Part shown: positions 1 through 7,030 of the stretch, piece by piece
Layout: each line of letters begins with the position of its first letter
Position numbering within the stretch: position 1 is the first letter of the stretch
IMG/VR virus record: IMGVR_UViG_3300042988_000010
Coordinates: 1-24,289 of that record
Length of the DNA: 24,289 bases
Reading direction: 5' to 3' (one strand)
From: a virus
Notes under the pieces: generated by a model
Databases searched by the model: none
Told to the model about the DNA's origin: nothing
The model's input: the letters and a program-made list of their open reading frames with translations, nothing else
Made by a program: the position numbers and the translations under genes

Positions 1-1
1 T

Positions 2-460
2 AACGGAAACTCTAGCGCAGTAAACGTGGTTGCCACAAACGGAGCCACCTTCTACATCACAGGTGTTCAACTAGAAAAAGGCAGCACAGCCACATCGTTT
101 GACTACCGCCCGTATGGTACTGAGTTGACTTTGTGCAAACGCTATCTTCCTATTTACAACTCATCAACTGCTAACAACGACCCAGTTGGCACACATTCTC
201 TTTTCTCTTCCACCAACGGTGTTGCGCAGTTTACTTTTGATGTGGAGCCTAGGGTTCCCCCAAGTGGCCTGTCGGTCACTGGAACTTTTCGAGCCACAAT
301 TCCGGGCAACAACACTTGGACTGTTACACCAACGCTTAGTGGGTCAAGCCTAAGAATTGCAACACTGAATCTTGCAGGTACAGGAATGGGTACTGGTTTT
401 GGAACACTATTGTCTGCCTCTTTACCAGCACAACTTCAATTTACGGGGTGTGAACTATGA
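2..460 (+). CDS. Tail fibre / receptor-binding protein, C-terminal part (5' truncated by window edge)
   Basis: The frame is open to the left edge, so the true start lies outside the window; the GTG at 26 is only the first start-like codon inside it. About 152 residues are visible. The stretch reading FYITGVQLEKG, then FDYRPYGTEL and CKRYL, is the signature ending of many phage tail-fibre and tail-spike polypeptides, where a beta-rich domain precedes a trimeric tip. The remaining ~100 residues are Ser/Thr/Gly/Asn-rich beta-type sequence without cysteine clusters, as expected for an extracellular adhesin tip. Known for the family: such proteins bind the host surface receptor. Inferred: it is the host-range determinant of this phage. 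The next gene starts inside its last codons (ATG at 457 overlapping the TGA at 458-460), so the two are translationally coupled. Which receptor it binds cannot be read from the sequence. Confidence 0.85.
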   Translation, partial: NGNSSAVNVVATNGATFYITGVQLEKGSTATSFDYRPYGTELTLCKRYLPIYNSSTANNDPVGTHSLFSSTNGVAQFTFDVEPRVPPSGLSVTGTFRATIPGNNTWTVTPTLSGSSLRIATLNLAGTGMGTGFGTLLSASLPAQLQFTGCEL

Positions 461-630
461 TGTACAAACTTTACAAAACAATGGATGGTAAAGATGCGGC
501 AATGACTGTTGGTGTTGAGCCTCAAATCAGCTTCTTCTTCGACCCCGCCAACACAGACTACCAAGCCTATTTGAAATGGGTTGACGAAGGCAACACGCCT
601 GAGCCAGCGGATGAGGTGAATAATGTCTGA
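457..630 (+). CDS. Small tail-fibre-associated protein, 57 aa, function unknown
   Basis: A 57-codon frame begins at ATG 457 (a second ATG follows at 460), overlaps the tail-fibre stop codon by three bases and ends at the TGA of 628-630, which lies inside the next gene (ATG 623). It is acidic, with an aromatic N-terminus (MMYKLYKT) and a C-terminal stretch of the type NTDYQAYLKWVDEGNTPEPAD. That DY..YL.W...GNTPEPAD pattern recurs in short phage proteins encoded right after tail fibres and at the C-termini of tail-fibre assembly-type proteins. The coupling at both ends and the recognisable motif make it a real gene despite its length. A role as a fibre chaperone or a minor fibre component is an inference from position only. 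Confidence 0.75.
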   Translation: MMYKLYKTMDGKDAAMTVGVEPQISFFFDPANTDYQAYLKWVDEGNTPEPADEVNNV

Positions 631-853
631 TCATGTTCAAAAGGATATTTCACACATTGAAATATATGAACGATTGATCATTGTAGAGCAAGAAGTTCTT
701 CATATTCGTGAAGAAATGAAAGAAATGCTAGTTGCTTTCCATGCTGCTCAAGGGGCTTTTACAGCCCTTGAGTGGCTTGCTAAAGTAGTTAAACCAATTC
801 TTTATCTTGGCTCTATCTTCACAGCAGCAGTGCTGTGGTGGAATCACAGATGA
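623..853 (+). CDS. Small single-span membrane protein in the lysis cassette (possible holin or antiholin)
   Basis: This 76-residue protein has a charged N-terminal ~50 residues with heptad-like Ile/Leu/Val spacing (ERLIIVEQEVLHIREEM), suggesting a short coiled coil. One hydrophobic segment near the C-terminus (about residues 56-72, PILYLGSIFTAAVLWW) ends in the basic tail NHR. The stop codon overlaps the next gene's ATG (ATGA at 850-853), and that gene is a recognisable holin followed by an endolysin. Small proteins of this layout are common beside phage holins. The sequence does not say whether it is a second holin, an antiholin regulating lysis timing or another inner-membrane factor. The gene itself is secure because of the overlap on both sides; the function is inferred from its neighbours. 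Confidence 0.7.
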   Translation: MSDHVQKDISHIEIYERLIIVEQEVLHIREEMKEMLVAFHAAQGAFTALEWLAKVVKPILYLGSIFTAAVLWWNHR

Positions 854-1224
854 TTATCGAATCAATCATTGGAGCTTTAGTCCCTATTGGGGCTGAGGCT
901 CTTAAACAAGCTACTACTAAATGGTTTGGTGGTGTACAACCTACAACCATTGAAGACAAACTAAAACTAGATGCAAGCGATATTGAACGCATTAAAGCAA
1001 TTGCACTGCTGGATCAACCAGTTGGAACACCATCTCAGTGGGTGGTGGATCTACGCGCTTCTGCTCGATATATTGGAGCGTTAGCAGTTATTGGTTGTGG
1101 TATTAGTTCTGTATTTATTACAGGACTTCCTCCTCCAGTTTATGCAACGGCTCTAGAAGCTGCCAACATTGCATTTGGTTTCCTATTCGGTCAACGTATT
1201 GTTAACAGCTGGAATAGTAAATGA
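850..1224 (+). CDS. Holin, gene-transfer-agent-type (3-TM holin family)
   Basis: The product is about 124 residues from ATG 850, which overlaps the previous stop as ATGA; an in-frame GTG at 835 would add five residues but fits the coupling less well. The N-terminal hydrophobic stretch (IIESIIGALVPIGAEAL) is followed by a polar middle and the segment PSQWVVDLRASARYIGALAVIGCG, then a second hydrophobic helix around YATALEAANIAFGFLFG. A W..DLRAS.R motif running into membrane helices is characteristic of the family described as holins of gene transfer agents with three membrane spans. Such proteins form lesions in the cytoplasmic membrane so that the endolysin reaches the cell wall. The endolysin gene follows with a four-base overlap (ATGA at 1221-1224), which supports the role. 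Confidence 0.8.
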   Translation: MIIESIIGALVPIGAEALKQATTKWFGGVQPTTIEDKLKLDASDIERIKAIALLDQPVGTPSQWVVDLRASARYIGALAVIGCGISSVFITGLPPPVYATALEAANIAFGFLFGQRIVNSWNSK

Positions 1225-1589
1225 CATATTCTCTTTCACAAAAATCTCTTGACAATTTAAAAGGTGTCAAAGATCCATTGGTGAATGTAGTGAAACGAGC
1301 TATTGAGATTTCTCAAATTGATTTTAAAGTGCTTGAGGGTATTCGTACTCCTGAACGCCAGAAAGAACTCTTAGCTCGTAAAGTTACACAGACACTGAAA
1401 AGTAAACACCTAACTGGTGACGCTGTAGATCTTGGTGCGTTAAAGAATGGTCAGATCACATGGGATAAAGAAAGCTATGCTGTTATTGCCAAAGCAATGA
1501 AACAAGCAGCTTCTGAATTAAAAGTTAATATCCGTTGGGGAGGAGATTTTAAATCCTTCTTTGATGGCCCACATTTTGAATTGATTTAA
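1221..1589 (+). CDS. Endolysin, M15-family peptidoglycan peptidase
   Basis: This 122-residue zinc peptidase of the VanY / L-alanyl-D-glutamate peptidase type cuts peptide bonds of the peptidoglycan stem to release progeny. Visible metal-site motifs are SKHLTGDAVDL (H63 and D70 as ligands) and DGPHFEL at the extreme C-terminus (H118 as third ligand, with the family's WGGDF just before it). The IRTPERQKELL stretch (residues 41-51) matches the conserved helix of the fold. Length agrees with single-domain phage M15 endolysins. No separate wall-binding domain and no signal peptide are seen, so export would depend on the holin. The gene overlaps the holin by four bases. No spanin gene was recognised next to it. 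Confidence 0.93.
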   Translation: MTYSLSQKSLDNLKGVKDPLVNVVKRAIEISQIDFKVLEGIRTPERQKELLARKVTQTLKSKHLTGDAVDLGALKNGQITWDKESYAVIAKAMKQAASELKVNIRWGGDFKSFFDGPHFELI

Positions 1590-1590
1590 T

Positions 1591-1857
1591 ATGGCTACTA
1601 AAAAAGATCCAAAGCTTGCTCGTGCAGGCGTATCTGGTTACAATAAACCTAAGGCTACACCAAGTCATCCTAAGAAGAGTCACGTAGTTGTGGCTAAAGA
1701 AGGTGACAAGACAAAGCTTATTCGTTTTGGTCAAAAGGGCGTTAAAGGCTCTCCTGATGGTTCTAAACGCAATGAAGCATTCAAAGCCCGCCATGCTAAG
1801 AATATTGCCAAGGGCAAGATGAGCGCAGCTTATTGGGCAGATAAGGTTAAATGGTAA
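1591..1857 (+). CDS. Small basic phage protein of conserved unknown family
   Basis: The product has 88 residues, is very rich in Lys/Arg, and has no membrane segment or cysteine. Its order of motifs (GVSGYNKPKATPSHP, KKSHVVVAKEG, IRFGQKGVKG, FKARHAKNIAKGKMSAAYWADKVKW) matches my memory of a small conserved family in many phages, often placed near terminase genes (DUF6321-like, recalled rather than searched). No catalytic pattern is evident; the KARHAKNI...YWADKVKW end looks like a compact basic nucleic-acid-binding module. It starts two bases after the endolysin stop, and its own stop overlaps the small terminase gene, so it is co-transcribed with the packaging genes. Function is unknown; DNA or RNA binding is only inferred from charge. 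Confidence 0.75.
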   Translation: MATKKDPKLARAGVSGYNKPKATPSHPKKSHVVVAKEGDKTKLIRFGQKGVKGSPDGSKRNEAFKARHAKNIAKGKMSAAYWADKVKW

Positions 1858-2360
1858 TGGATGATAAAAGAAGTTCCATGCTTGACAGCATGGGTAAGTT
1901 CCGTACACAATCGTTGTTTCTAGAACTAGGCTATAATGAAGAAGCCGTATATACATTGAAAGATCAAGATCACGAACATAATGGTACGGTCTATCCTTCT
2001 TTGAAACGTCTCTACTTAGAAACAGAAGATCCAACAGAATATCAATTCTCTACAAGACACTTGCTAGGATGGAAACATTGGCAACGTATGTGTGAGAATA
2101 AGATCATTCGTAAACACATTGATGAGTGGCGTGATGAGCTTGAAGTTAAGCTTCGCTCTCAAGCTATTCTAGATGTGCTTGCACAAGCTCGTACAGGCAC
2201 CTTCCAAGCCGCTAAATGGGTGGCAGATAGGGGTTGGGCACAACGAGGTGCAGGACGGCCTACAAACGCTGATATTGAGCATGAGAAAAAGATTCAAGCT
2301 CGTATTCAGAATGAGTATGGTGATGATGTTGTACGAATGTTTCAACAAAAACAAGGATAA
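1851..2360 (+). CDS. Terminase small subunit
   Basis: This protein of about 169 residues lies immediately upstream of the large terminase. It has the composition and layout of podovirus small terminases: a helical, charged N-terminal half, a central WKHWQRMCENKIIRKHIDEWR stretch suited to DNA binding, then QAILDVLAQARTGTFQAAKWVADRGWAQRGAGRP, and a charged C-terminal tail. The KW.ADRGW..RGAGRP motif is a familiar marker of this group. Small subunits recognise the phage packaging site and regulate the large subunit. Two starts are possible: ATG 1851, which overlaps the previous gene by seven bases, or ATG 1857, a TAATG overlap that removes two residues; an AAGG at 1843-1846 could serve either. 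Confidence 0.85.
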   Translation: MVMDDKRSSMLDSMGKFRTQSLFLELGYNEEAVYTLKDQDHEHNGTVYPSLKRLYLETEDPTEYQFSTRHLLGWKHWQRMCENKIIRKHIDEWRDELEVKLRSQAILDVLAQARTGTFQAAKWVADRGWAQRGAGRPTNADIEHEKKIQARIQNEYGDDVVRMFQQKQG

Positions 2361-2363
2361 TTA

Positions 2364-3974
2364 ATGGCGACAGATGACGATCTCTGGCGTAAACAAGCAC
2401 AAGCTAAATTAGAAAAGATGCCTGATGAGGCCAAGCAGATTCGTGAGACCGCTCTTAATGATCTTTTCTTCTTTGCTCGATTAGTAAATCCAGGTTATGT
2501 CTACGGTGATATTCACAAAGACTTATTCACTTGGATGCAAGAGTATTCGCTGTACGGAGGCAATGAGCAGCTAACCAGTAACAAACTGATTATGCTACCT
2601 CGTGCGCACCTCAAGAGCCATATGGTGGCTACTTGGGCAGCATGGATTATTGCTAGACACCCTGAGATTACAATCCTGTATGTCTCCGCTACAGCAGAAT
2701 TAGCTGAAACACAGCTATACGCAATTCAAAACATTTTAGGCAGTACCGTATTTCAGCGTTACTTCCCTGAATATATCAACCCCCAAGAGGGTAAGCGTGA
2801 GAAATGGAGCCAACGTAAGTTTACGATTGACCATTTAAAACGTAAGCAAGAAGGCATTCGTGATGCTACAGTGTCCACAGCTGGATTGACCACTAACACA
2901 ACTGGCTGGCACGCAGACATTATTATTGCCGACGACTTAGTAGTCCCTGAAAACGCATATACAGAGGATGGTCGTGACGGAGTTATGAAGAAAAGCTCGC
3001 AGTTTACGTCTATTCGTAATGCAGGTGGTTTTACAATGGCTTGTGGAACCCGTTACCATCCTTCTGATATTTATGCCACATGGAAGTCACAAGAATACGA
3101 CGTATACGATACAGAAGGTAACGTTGTTGATCGTGCTAAAGTGTGGGAGATTAAAGAATATGCTGTTGAAACAGATGGATTGTTCCTTTGGCCTAAGGCT
3201 ATGCGAGCTGATGGTAAGTTCTTTGGATTCGATGCACAGGTATTAGCTAGAATCAGGGCTGAATATTCAGATCGTGTTCAGTTTTACGCTCAATATTACA
3301 ATGATCCTAATGATCCAGGTTCTAATAGAATTGACCGCAACCGTTTTCAATATTATGACAAGAAGTTTATTCGTCAAGAAAATGGATCATGGTACTTCAA
3401 GCGTAAGAAGCTTAACGTTTACGCAGCTATTGACTTTGCGTTTAGCTTAAGTAAAAAATCAGACAATACAGCTATTGTTGTTATTGGTGTAGATGAAGAT
3501 AACTTTATTTATGTCCTTGACATTGCTGTGTTTAAGAGTGACAAGATTTCTGAATATTTTAATCAGATTGCTGCTCTACATTCTAAATGGGAATTCCGTA
3601 AGTTACGTGCTGAAGTTACTGTCGCTCAGGCAGTTATTGTACGTGATTTGAAAGATAAGCTTCGTGAAGAAGGAATGACGCTCTCTATTGATGAGCATCG
3701 TCCTACACGTAACGAAGGTACTAAAGCAGAGCGTATTGCTTCAGCTTTGGAACATCGCTATGAGAATCAGTCTATTTGGCATTTTAAAGGTGGTTACACC
3801 GATATGCTGGAAGAGGAATTGATTCTTGCTCGTCCTGCCCATGACGATATTAAAGACGCACTAGCTTGTGCAGTCGAAATTGCAGTGAAACCTAAACGCT
3901 CTCGTGAGCAAGAGGATTCATATTCCAATGTTGTTAAGTTTAATCCACGTTTCGGCGGGGTTAGGTACAGATAA
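2364..3974 (+). CDS. Terminase large subunit (packaging ATPase and nuclease)
   Basis: The 536-residue protein is of the T7 gp19 type. The N-terminal ATPase shows an atypical Walker A as LPRAHLKSH (residues 78-86), adenine-side VSATAELAE (107-115) and Walker B DIIIADD (185-191). The C-terminal RNase H-like nuclease shows its first acidic residue in YAAIDFAFS (D357), the paired DNTA (367-370), and a late acidic motif HDDIKDALA (about 492-500). The protein pumps the concatemeric genome into the prohead through the portal and cuts it at the end. Length is close to T7 gp19 (586). It starts three bases after the small subunit with AAGGAT upstream at good spacing. The portal gene follows two bases later, the usual packaging order. 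Confidence 0.97.
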   Translation: MATDDDLWRKQAQAKLEKMPDEAKQIRETALNDLFFFARLVNPGYVYGDIHKDLFTWMQEYSLYGGNEQLTSNKLIMLPRAHLKSHMVATWAAWIIARHPEITILYVSATAELAETQLYAIQNILGSTVFQRYFPEYINPQEGKREKWSQRKFTIDHLKRKQEGIRDATVSTAGLTTNTTGWHADIIIADDLVVPENAYTEDGRDGVMKKSSQFTSIRNAGGFTMACGTRYHPSDIYATWKSQEYDVYDTEGNVVDRAKVWEIKEYAVETDGLFLWPKAMRADGKFFGFDAQVLARIRAEYSDRVQFYAQYYNDPNDPGSNRIDRNRFQYYDKKFIRQENGSWYFKRKKLNVYAAIDFAFSLSKKSDNTAIVVIGVDEDNFIYVLDIAVFKSDKISEYFNQIAALHSKWEFRKLRAEVTVAQAVIVRDLKDKLREEGMTLSIDEHRPTRNEGTKAERIASALEHRYENQSIWHFKGGYTDMLEEELILARPAHDDIKDALACAVEIAVKPKRSREQEDSYSNVVKFNPRFGGVRYR

Positions 3975-3976
3975 AA

Positions 3977-5725
3977 ATGGCAAATAAACCTTTAGAAATT
4001 GCAGTTAAATTTGGTCAAGATAACGAAGCCAAATACATTGCACATACGTGGCATACATATAATTCTCAACGTAAAGAGAAAATTGATCTCTGGAAAGAGA
4101 TTCGTAATTATGTGTTTGCTACTGATACACGCACTACATCGAATCAGACACTACCTTGGAAGAACAGTACAACACTGCCAAAGCTATGTCAGATTCGTGA
4201 CAACTTACATTCCAATTATATTTCTGCATTGTTCCCTAACGATGAATGGATTCGTTGGGAAGGTTATTCGCAGAAAGACGGTACTAAAAAGAAAGCTAAA
4301 GCTATTGAAGCCTATATGGGCAACAAGACGCGAGAAAGCCATTTTAGAACCGAAATGAGCAAGTGTGTACTCGACTATATCGACTACGGTAATTCGTTCG
4401 CTACAGTTGATTTTGAGGCTTCCTACATCACTAATGACAAGGGTGATAAGATCACTCAGTACATTGGCCCTCGTTTGCGTCGTATTAGCCCTCTGGATAT
4501 TGTATTTAATCCATTGGCTCAGTCGTTCCAAGACTCCTTTAAAATCATCCGTTACCTGAAACCAATTGGTGAATTGCATCGTATGGCTAAGGAAAGTCCA
4601 GATAATATGTATCTGCAAAAGGCTTTGGCTAAACGCGATAAGATGAACAAGCATCGTAACGCATATGGCCTGGAAGACCTAGACAAAGCTGATGGTTTTA
4701 ACATTGATGGTTTTGGAAACTACAGTGACTATCTGCAAAGCGGTTACTTTGAGATCTTAGAGTTCCATGGTGATATGCACAACTTGGATACTGGTGAGTA
4801 TCAAGCTGGTCGAGTGATTACAGTTATTGATCGTATGTTTATGATCCGTAACGAATCCATTAAGAGCTGGAATGGCCGCTCTCAGATCTACCATGTAGGT
4901 TGGCGTACCCGACCCGATAATCTCTGGTCTATGGGCCCATTAGAGAACTTGGTGGGTATGCAATATCGTATTGACCATCTGGAGAACTTGAAAGCTGACG
5001 CTATGGACTTGGCTGTGCTTCCTCCTCTGGTTATTTCAGGTGAAGTTGAACAGTTCAATTATGCTCCAGGTGAAGAGATTCACATTGATGAAAACGGTAG
5101 TGTCACAGAACTTGCTCGTAACGTCCAATGGGTGATTACAGCTGAGCAAGGTATTGACAAGATCGAAATGCGAATGGAACAATACGCAGGTGCTCCTCGT
5201 GAAGCTATGGGTATTCGTTCAGCTGGTGAAAAGACAGCTTTTGAAGTACAACAATTGCAGAACGCAGCTGGTCGTATCTTCCAAGAGAAAATCACTACAT
5301 TCGAAATTGAACTCGTAGAACCAATTCTTAACGCTATGTTGGAAGTTGGTAAACGTAACCTTGACCGTACTGATGTTATCCGTGTTATTGATGACGACTT
5401 AGGTGTTAAATCATTCATGGAGATCACTAGAGACGATATTACAGCCGCTGGTATCTTACGTCCTATTGGTGCTCGTCACTTTGCTGCTCAAGCTCAAATG
5501 GTACAAAACCTTACTGGATTGGCTAATACGCCTATTTGGAATCAAATCTCTCCTCACGTTAGCTCTATTGCTTTGGCTAAGACTGTGGAAGACTTGTTGA
5601 ACTTCTCTCGTTACGAATTGATTCGTCCTAACGTAGCAGTGTTTGAACAACAAGAAACTCAACGTCTTGCTGGACAAGCTACAGAAGATTTGATGGTTGA
5701 ACAAACTATGCCTGTAACAGAATGA
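3977..5725 (+). CDS. Portal (head-to-tail connector) protein
   Basis: The 582-residue protein matches T7-type portals in size (T7 gp8 is 536) and motif order. The N-terminus has the conserved RKEKIDLWKEIRNYVFATDT and LPWKNSTTLPKLCQIRDNLH stretches, then ALFPND.W. Later come GPRLRRISPLDIVFNP, YHVGWRTRPDNLWSMGPL with NLVGMQYRIDHLENLKADAMD, and the stem/wing helix region GIRSAGEKTAFEVQQL. Portals form the dodecameric ring at one capsid vertex, binding the terminase during packaging and the tail adaptor afterwards. Position between large terminase and scaffold is canonical. The C-terminal ~40 residues are low-complexity Glu/Gln-rich. Its last codon overlaps the next gene by four bases (ATGA at 5722-5725). 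Confidence 0.95.
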   Translation: MANKPLEIAVKFGQDNEAKYIAHTWHTYNSQRKEKIDLWKEIRNYVFATDTRTTSNQTLPWKNSTTLPKLCQIRDNLHSNYISALFPNDEWIRWEGYSQKDGTKKKAKAIEAYMGNKTRESHFRTEMSKCVLDYIDYGNSFATVDFEASYITNDKGDKITQYIGPRLRRISPLDIVFNPLAQSFQDSFKIIRYLKPIGELHRMAKESPDNMYLQKALAKRDKMNKHRNAYGLEDLDKADGFNIDGFGNYSDYLQSGYFEILEFHGDMHNLDTGEYQAGRVITVIDRMFMIRNESIKSWNGRSQIYHVGWRTRPDNLWSMGPLENLVGMQYRIDHLENLKADAMDLAVLPPLVISGEVEQFNYAPGEEIHIDENGSVTELARNVQWVITAEQGIDKIEMRMEQYAGAPREAMGIRSAGEKTAFEVQQLQNAAGRIFQEKITTFEIELVEPILNAMLEVGKRNLDRTDVIRVIDDDLGVKSFMEITRDDITAAGILRPIGARHFAAQAQMVQNLTGLANTPIWNQISPHVSSIALAKTVEDLLNFSRYELIRPNVAVFEQQETQRLAGQATEDLMVEQTMPVTE

Positions 5726-5994
5726 AAACTGTCCTAACTAAAGGACTTTCTAAAGATCAAGCCGCAGAAATCGAACAAGATTTTAAAGCTGCGGCTTATC
5801 TTAGGGAACGCCTTACGGCAATTCTAGATGATAAAATCGACGCATTACGAAGAGAAGTACGTCAAAAGAATTCGTATGATTCTCCTTCGTGGGCATACGT
5901 TCAAGCCGATTATATCGGTTACGAACGTGCTATTTACGAAGTAATTTCACTACTTTCATCTGAATCAGTCGAAAAAATAACTAAAACGAAGTAA
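5722..5994 (+). CDS. Small hypothetical coiled-coil protein after portal
   Basis: The product has 90 residues, is charged and predicted all-helical, with no cysteines or membrane segment. The middle (AAYLRERLTAILDDKIDALRREVRQK) has heptad-like spacing, followed by a short conserved-looking SPSWAYVQADYIGYERAIYEVISLL. Translational coupling to portal (ATGA overlap) shows that it is expressed with the packaging and head genes. Small helical proteins are commonly found between portal and scaffold in T7-like phages, but I recognise no named family. A role in head assembly is inferred from position alone. It is the last gene before the non-coding region that holds the tRNA. Confidence 0.7.
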   Translation: MKTVLTKGLSKDQAAEIEQDFKAAAYLRERLTAILDDKIDALRREVRQKNSYDSPSWAYVQADYIGYERAIYEVISLLSSESVEKITKTK

Positions 5995-6092
5995 TATACT
6001 TTGTATTTTATTAGTATATATTAGAAATACTTAATCAGTGAGTGTAACGAACGATTAAGAATATAATGAGTATATATTAATATACTATGTAC
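5994..6092 (+). promoter_or_regulatory. AT-rich intergenic region with an array of inverted repeats
   Basis: About 100 bases between the portal-linked gene and the tRNA contain three successive dyads. The first is ATATACT (5994-6000) with AGTATAT (6013-6019). The second is CTTAATC (6030-6036) with GATTAAG (6053-6059). The third is AGTATAT (6069-6075) with ATATACT (6080-6086), separated by four bases. An 11-base direct repeat AGTATATATTA occurs at 6013-6023 and 6069-6079. A TATAAT box lies at 6062-6067, but no convincing -35 hexamer is found 17 bases upstream. The region could hold a promoter, operator half-sites, or RNA hairpins guiding tRNA processing; the sequence does not decide between them. 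Confidence 0.5.
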
Positions 6093-6168
6093 TGGCATAT
6101 AGCTCAGATGGTAGAGCAGCTGACTGTTAATCAGCCTGTCCGTGGTTCGAGCCCACGTTTGCCAGCCA
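6093..6168 (+). tRNA. tRNA-Asn (anticodon GUU), CCA encoded
   Basis: A complete 76-base cloverleaf can be folded by hand. Acceptor TGGCATA (6093-6099) pairs with TTTGCCA (6158-6164), with one T:T mismatch at the sixth pair. The D stem is GCTC/GAGC (6102-6105, 6114-6117). Anticodon stem GCTGA/TCAGC carries loop CTGTTAA, giving anticodon GTT at 6126-6128. The variable loop is five bases. The T stem is CGTGG/CCACG with loop TTCGAGC. Discriminator G (6165), normal for bacterial tRNA-Asn, is followed by a genomically encoded CCA (6166-6168). It lies inside the structural operon on the same strand, so it is probably cut out of the polycistronic transcript by host RNases. Confidence 0.95.
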
Positions 6169-6173
6169 ATTTT

Positions 6174-6185
6174 TTATACGTATAA
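6174..6185. repeat. 12-bp perfect palindrome just after the tRNA
   Basis: TTATACGTATAA is a perfect two-fold palindrome placed 5 bases after the encoded CCA and 12 bases before the scaffold start codon. Its TATAC/GTATA core resembles the half-sites of the dyads upstream of the tRNA. It is preceded by a run of Ts. It may act as an RNA hairpin for 3' processing or as a protein-binding site; no direct evidence separates these. Confidence 0.45.
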
Positions 6186-6196
6186 GAATTTAATCA

Positions 6197-7021
6197 ATGT
6201 CAGACCCGACTTCGATTTTCAATAATCAAAATCCTCCTGCACCACAGGATCAAAACAATGGTGGTAACAGCAATCCACCAACACCTTCGTCTAATGACCA
6301 ACTAGCCCACCTGCTTACTGGTATTAAGAACGAGCGTGGAGAGCAAAAGTATAAAACAGTTGAAGACGCTTTGAACGCGTTAAAGCATTCGCAAGATTAT
6401 ATTCCTCAGCTAAGCGATAAGCTACGACAGCAGGAACAAGAGTTGATTGCAGCGAAAGCAGCCGCAGATAAGATCACTGAACTGGAAAATACTCTCAAAG
6501 CTCTCACTCAACAGTCACAAACACCTCCGAGTACACCAACTCCACAAGGTATGTCTGAAGAGCAAGTAGCTGCCCTAGTTTCTAAAACATTGACTCAAGC
6601 TCAACAAGCTGAAGTTGCAAAGAATAATCTTTCTAAAGTTGTTAACACTGTTAAACAGGCATTTGGTGACAAAGCAGAAGAAGTATTCTACGGCAAAGCT
6701 CAGGAATTGGGTATGTCAATGGAAGAGATCAACTCCCTCGCTGCACGTACTCCTACGGCTGCGTTGAAGTTGCTTGGTGTGGAAGGTTCTACACCTACTC
6801 CTCAACCAAACAATGCTGGTTCGATTAATACCTCCGCGTTTCAACCGACACCAGACTCATTGATCAGTCGTAATTCTAAACCTACGTTGGTGGGTGCTAC
6901 TACAGCAGATTTGAATGCTGAAAGCGCTAATGCTAAACGAATGGTTGAAGAGTTGCACAGTCAGGGCAAATCTGTCCATGACTTGACTGATCCTAAAGTT
7001 TATTTCAAATATTTTAAATAA
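6197..7021 (+). CDS. Capsid assembly scaffolding protein
   Basis: The 274-residue protein lies directly upstream of the major capsid gene, close to the 307 residues of T7 gp9. The N-terminal ~40 residues are Asn/Pro/Gln-rich and disordered; residues ~65-105 form a Lys/Gln/Glu coiled coil (QLSDKLRQQEQELIAAKAAADKI). A Pro/Thr-rich linker follows, then helical segments, and the protein ends in a basic-aromatic tail (DPKVYFKYFK) of the kind that binds the inner surface of coat protein in scaffolds. It would direct procapsid assembly and leave the mature head. An in-frame TAA at 6191 fixes the start at ATG 6197, although no good Shine-Dalgarno sequence precedes it. Confidence 0.9.
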   Translation: MSDPTSIFNNQNPPAPQDQNNGGNSNPPTPSSNDQLAHLLTGIKNERGEQKYKTVEDALNALKHSQDYIPQLSDKLRQQEQELIAAKAAADKITELENTLKALTQQSQTPPSTPTPQGMSEEQVAALVSKTLTQAQQAEVAKNNLSKVVNTVKQAFGDKAEEVFYGKAQELGMSMEEINSLAARTPTAALKLLGVEGSTPTPQPNNAGSINTSAFQPTPDSLISRNSKPTLVGATTADLNAESANAKRMVEELHSQGKSVHDLTDPKVYFKYFK

Positions 7022-7030
7022 GGACACTAA

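Noticed and set aside
26-28. GTG as true start of the first gene
   Set aside because: The same frame is open to the window edge with tail-fibre-like residues, so the GTG is internal.
835-849. GTG start for the holin at 835
   Set aside because: ATG 850 overlaps the preceding stop as ATGA, the pattern used throughout this operon; the GTG would add only five unremarkable residues.
1549-2034. 161-codon open frame on the minus strand
   Set aside because: It is antisense to the endolysin end, the basic 88-residue gene and the small terminase, with no recognisable domain and no coupling to other leftward genes.
4205-4654. 149-codon open frame on the minus strand
   Set aside because: It is antisense inside the portal gene, with no motif and no neighbouring leftward transcript.
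6039-6067. Host-type sigma-70 promoter with TATAAT at 6062-6067
   Set aside because: The hexamer 17 bases upstream is TGAGTG, a poor -35, and the surrounding AT-rich dyads make chance TATAAT matches likely; kept only as a possibility in the regional note.
6093-6168. tRNA gene as a prophage attachment site
   Set aside because: The tRNA is complete, lies between structural genes and has no integrase or flanking direct repeat in the window; a phage-carried functional tRNA explains it better.
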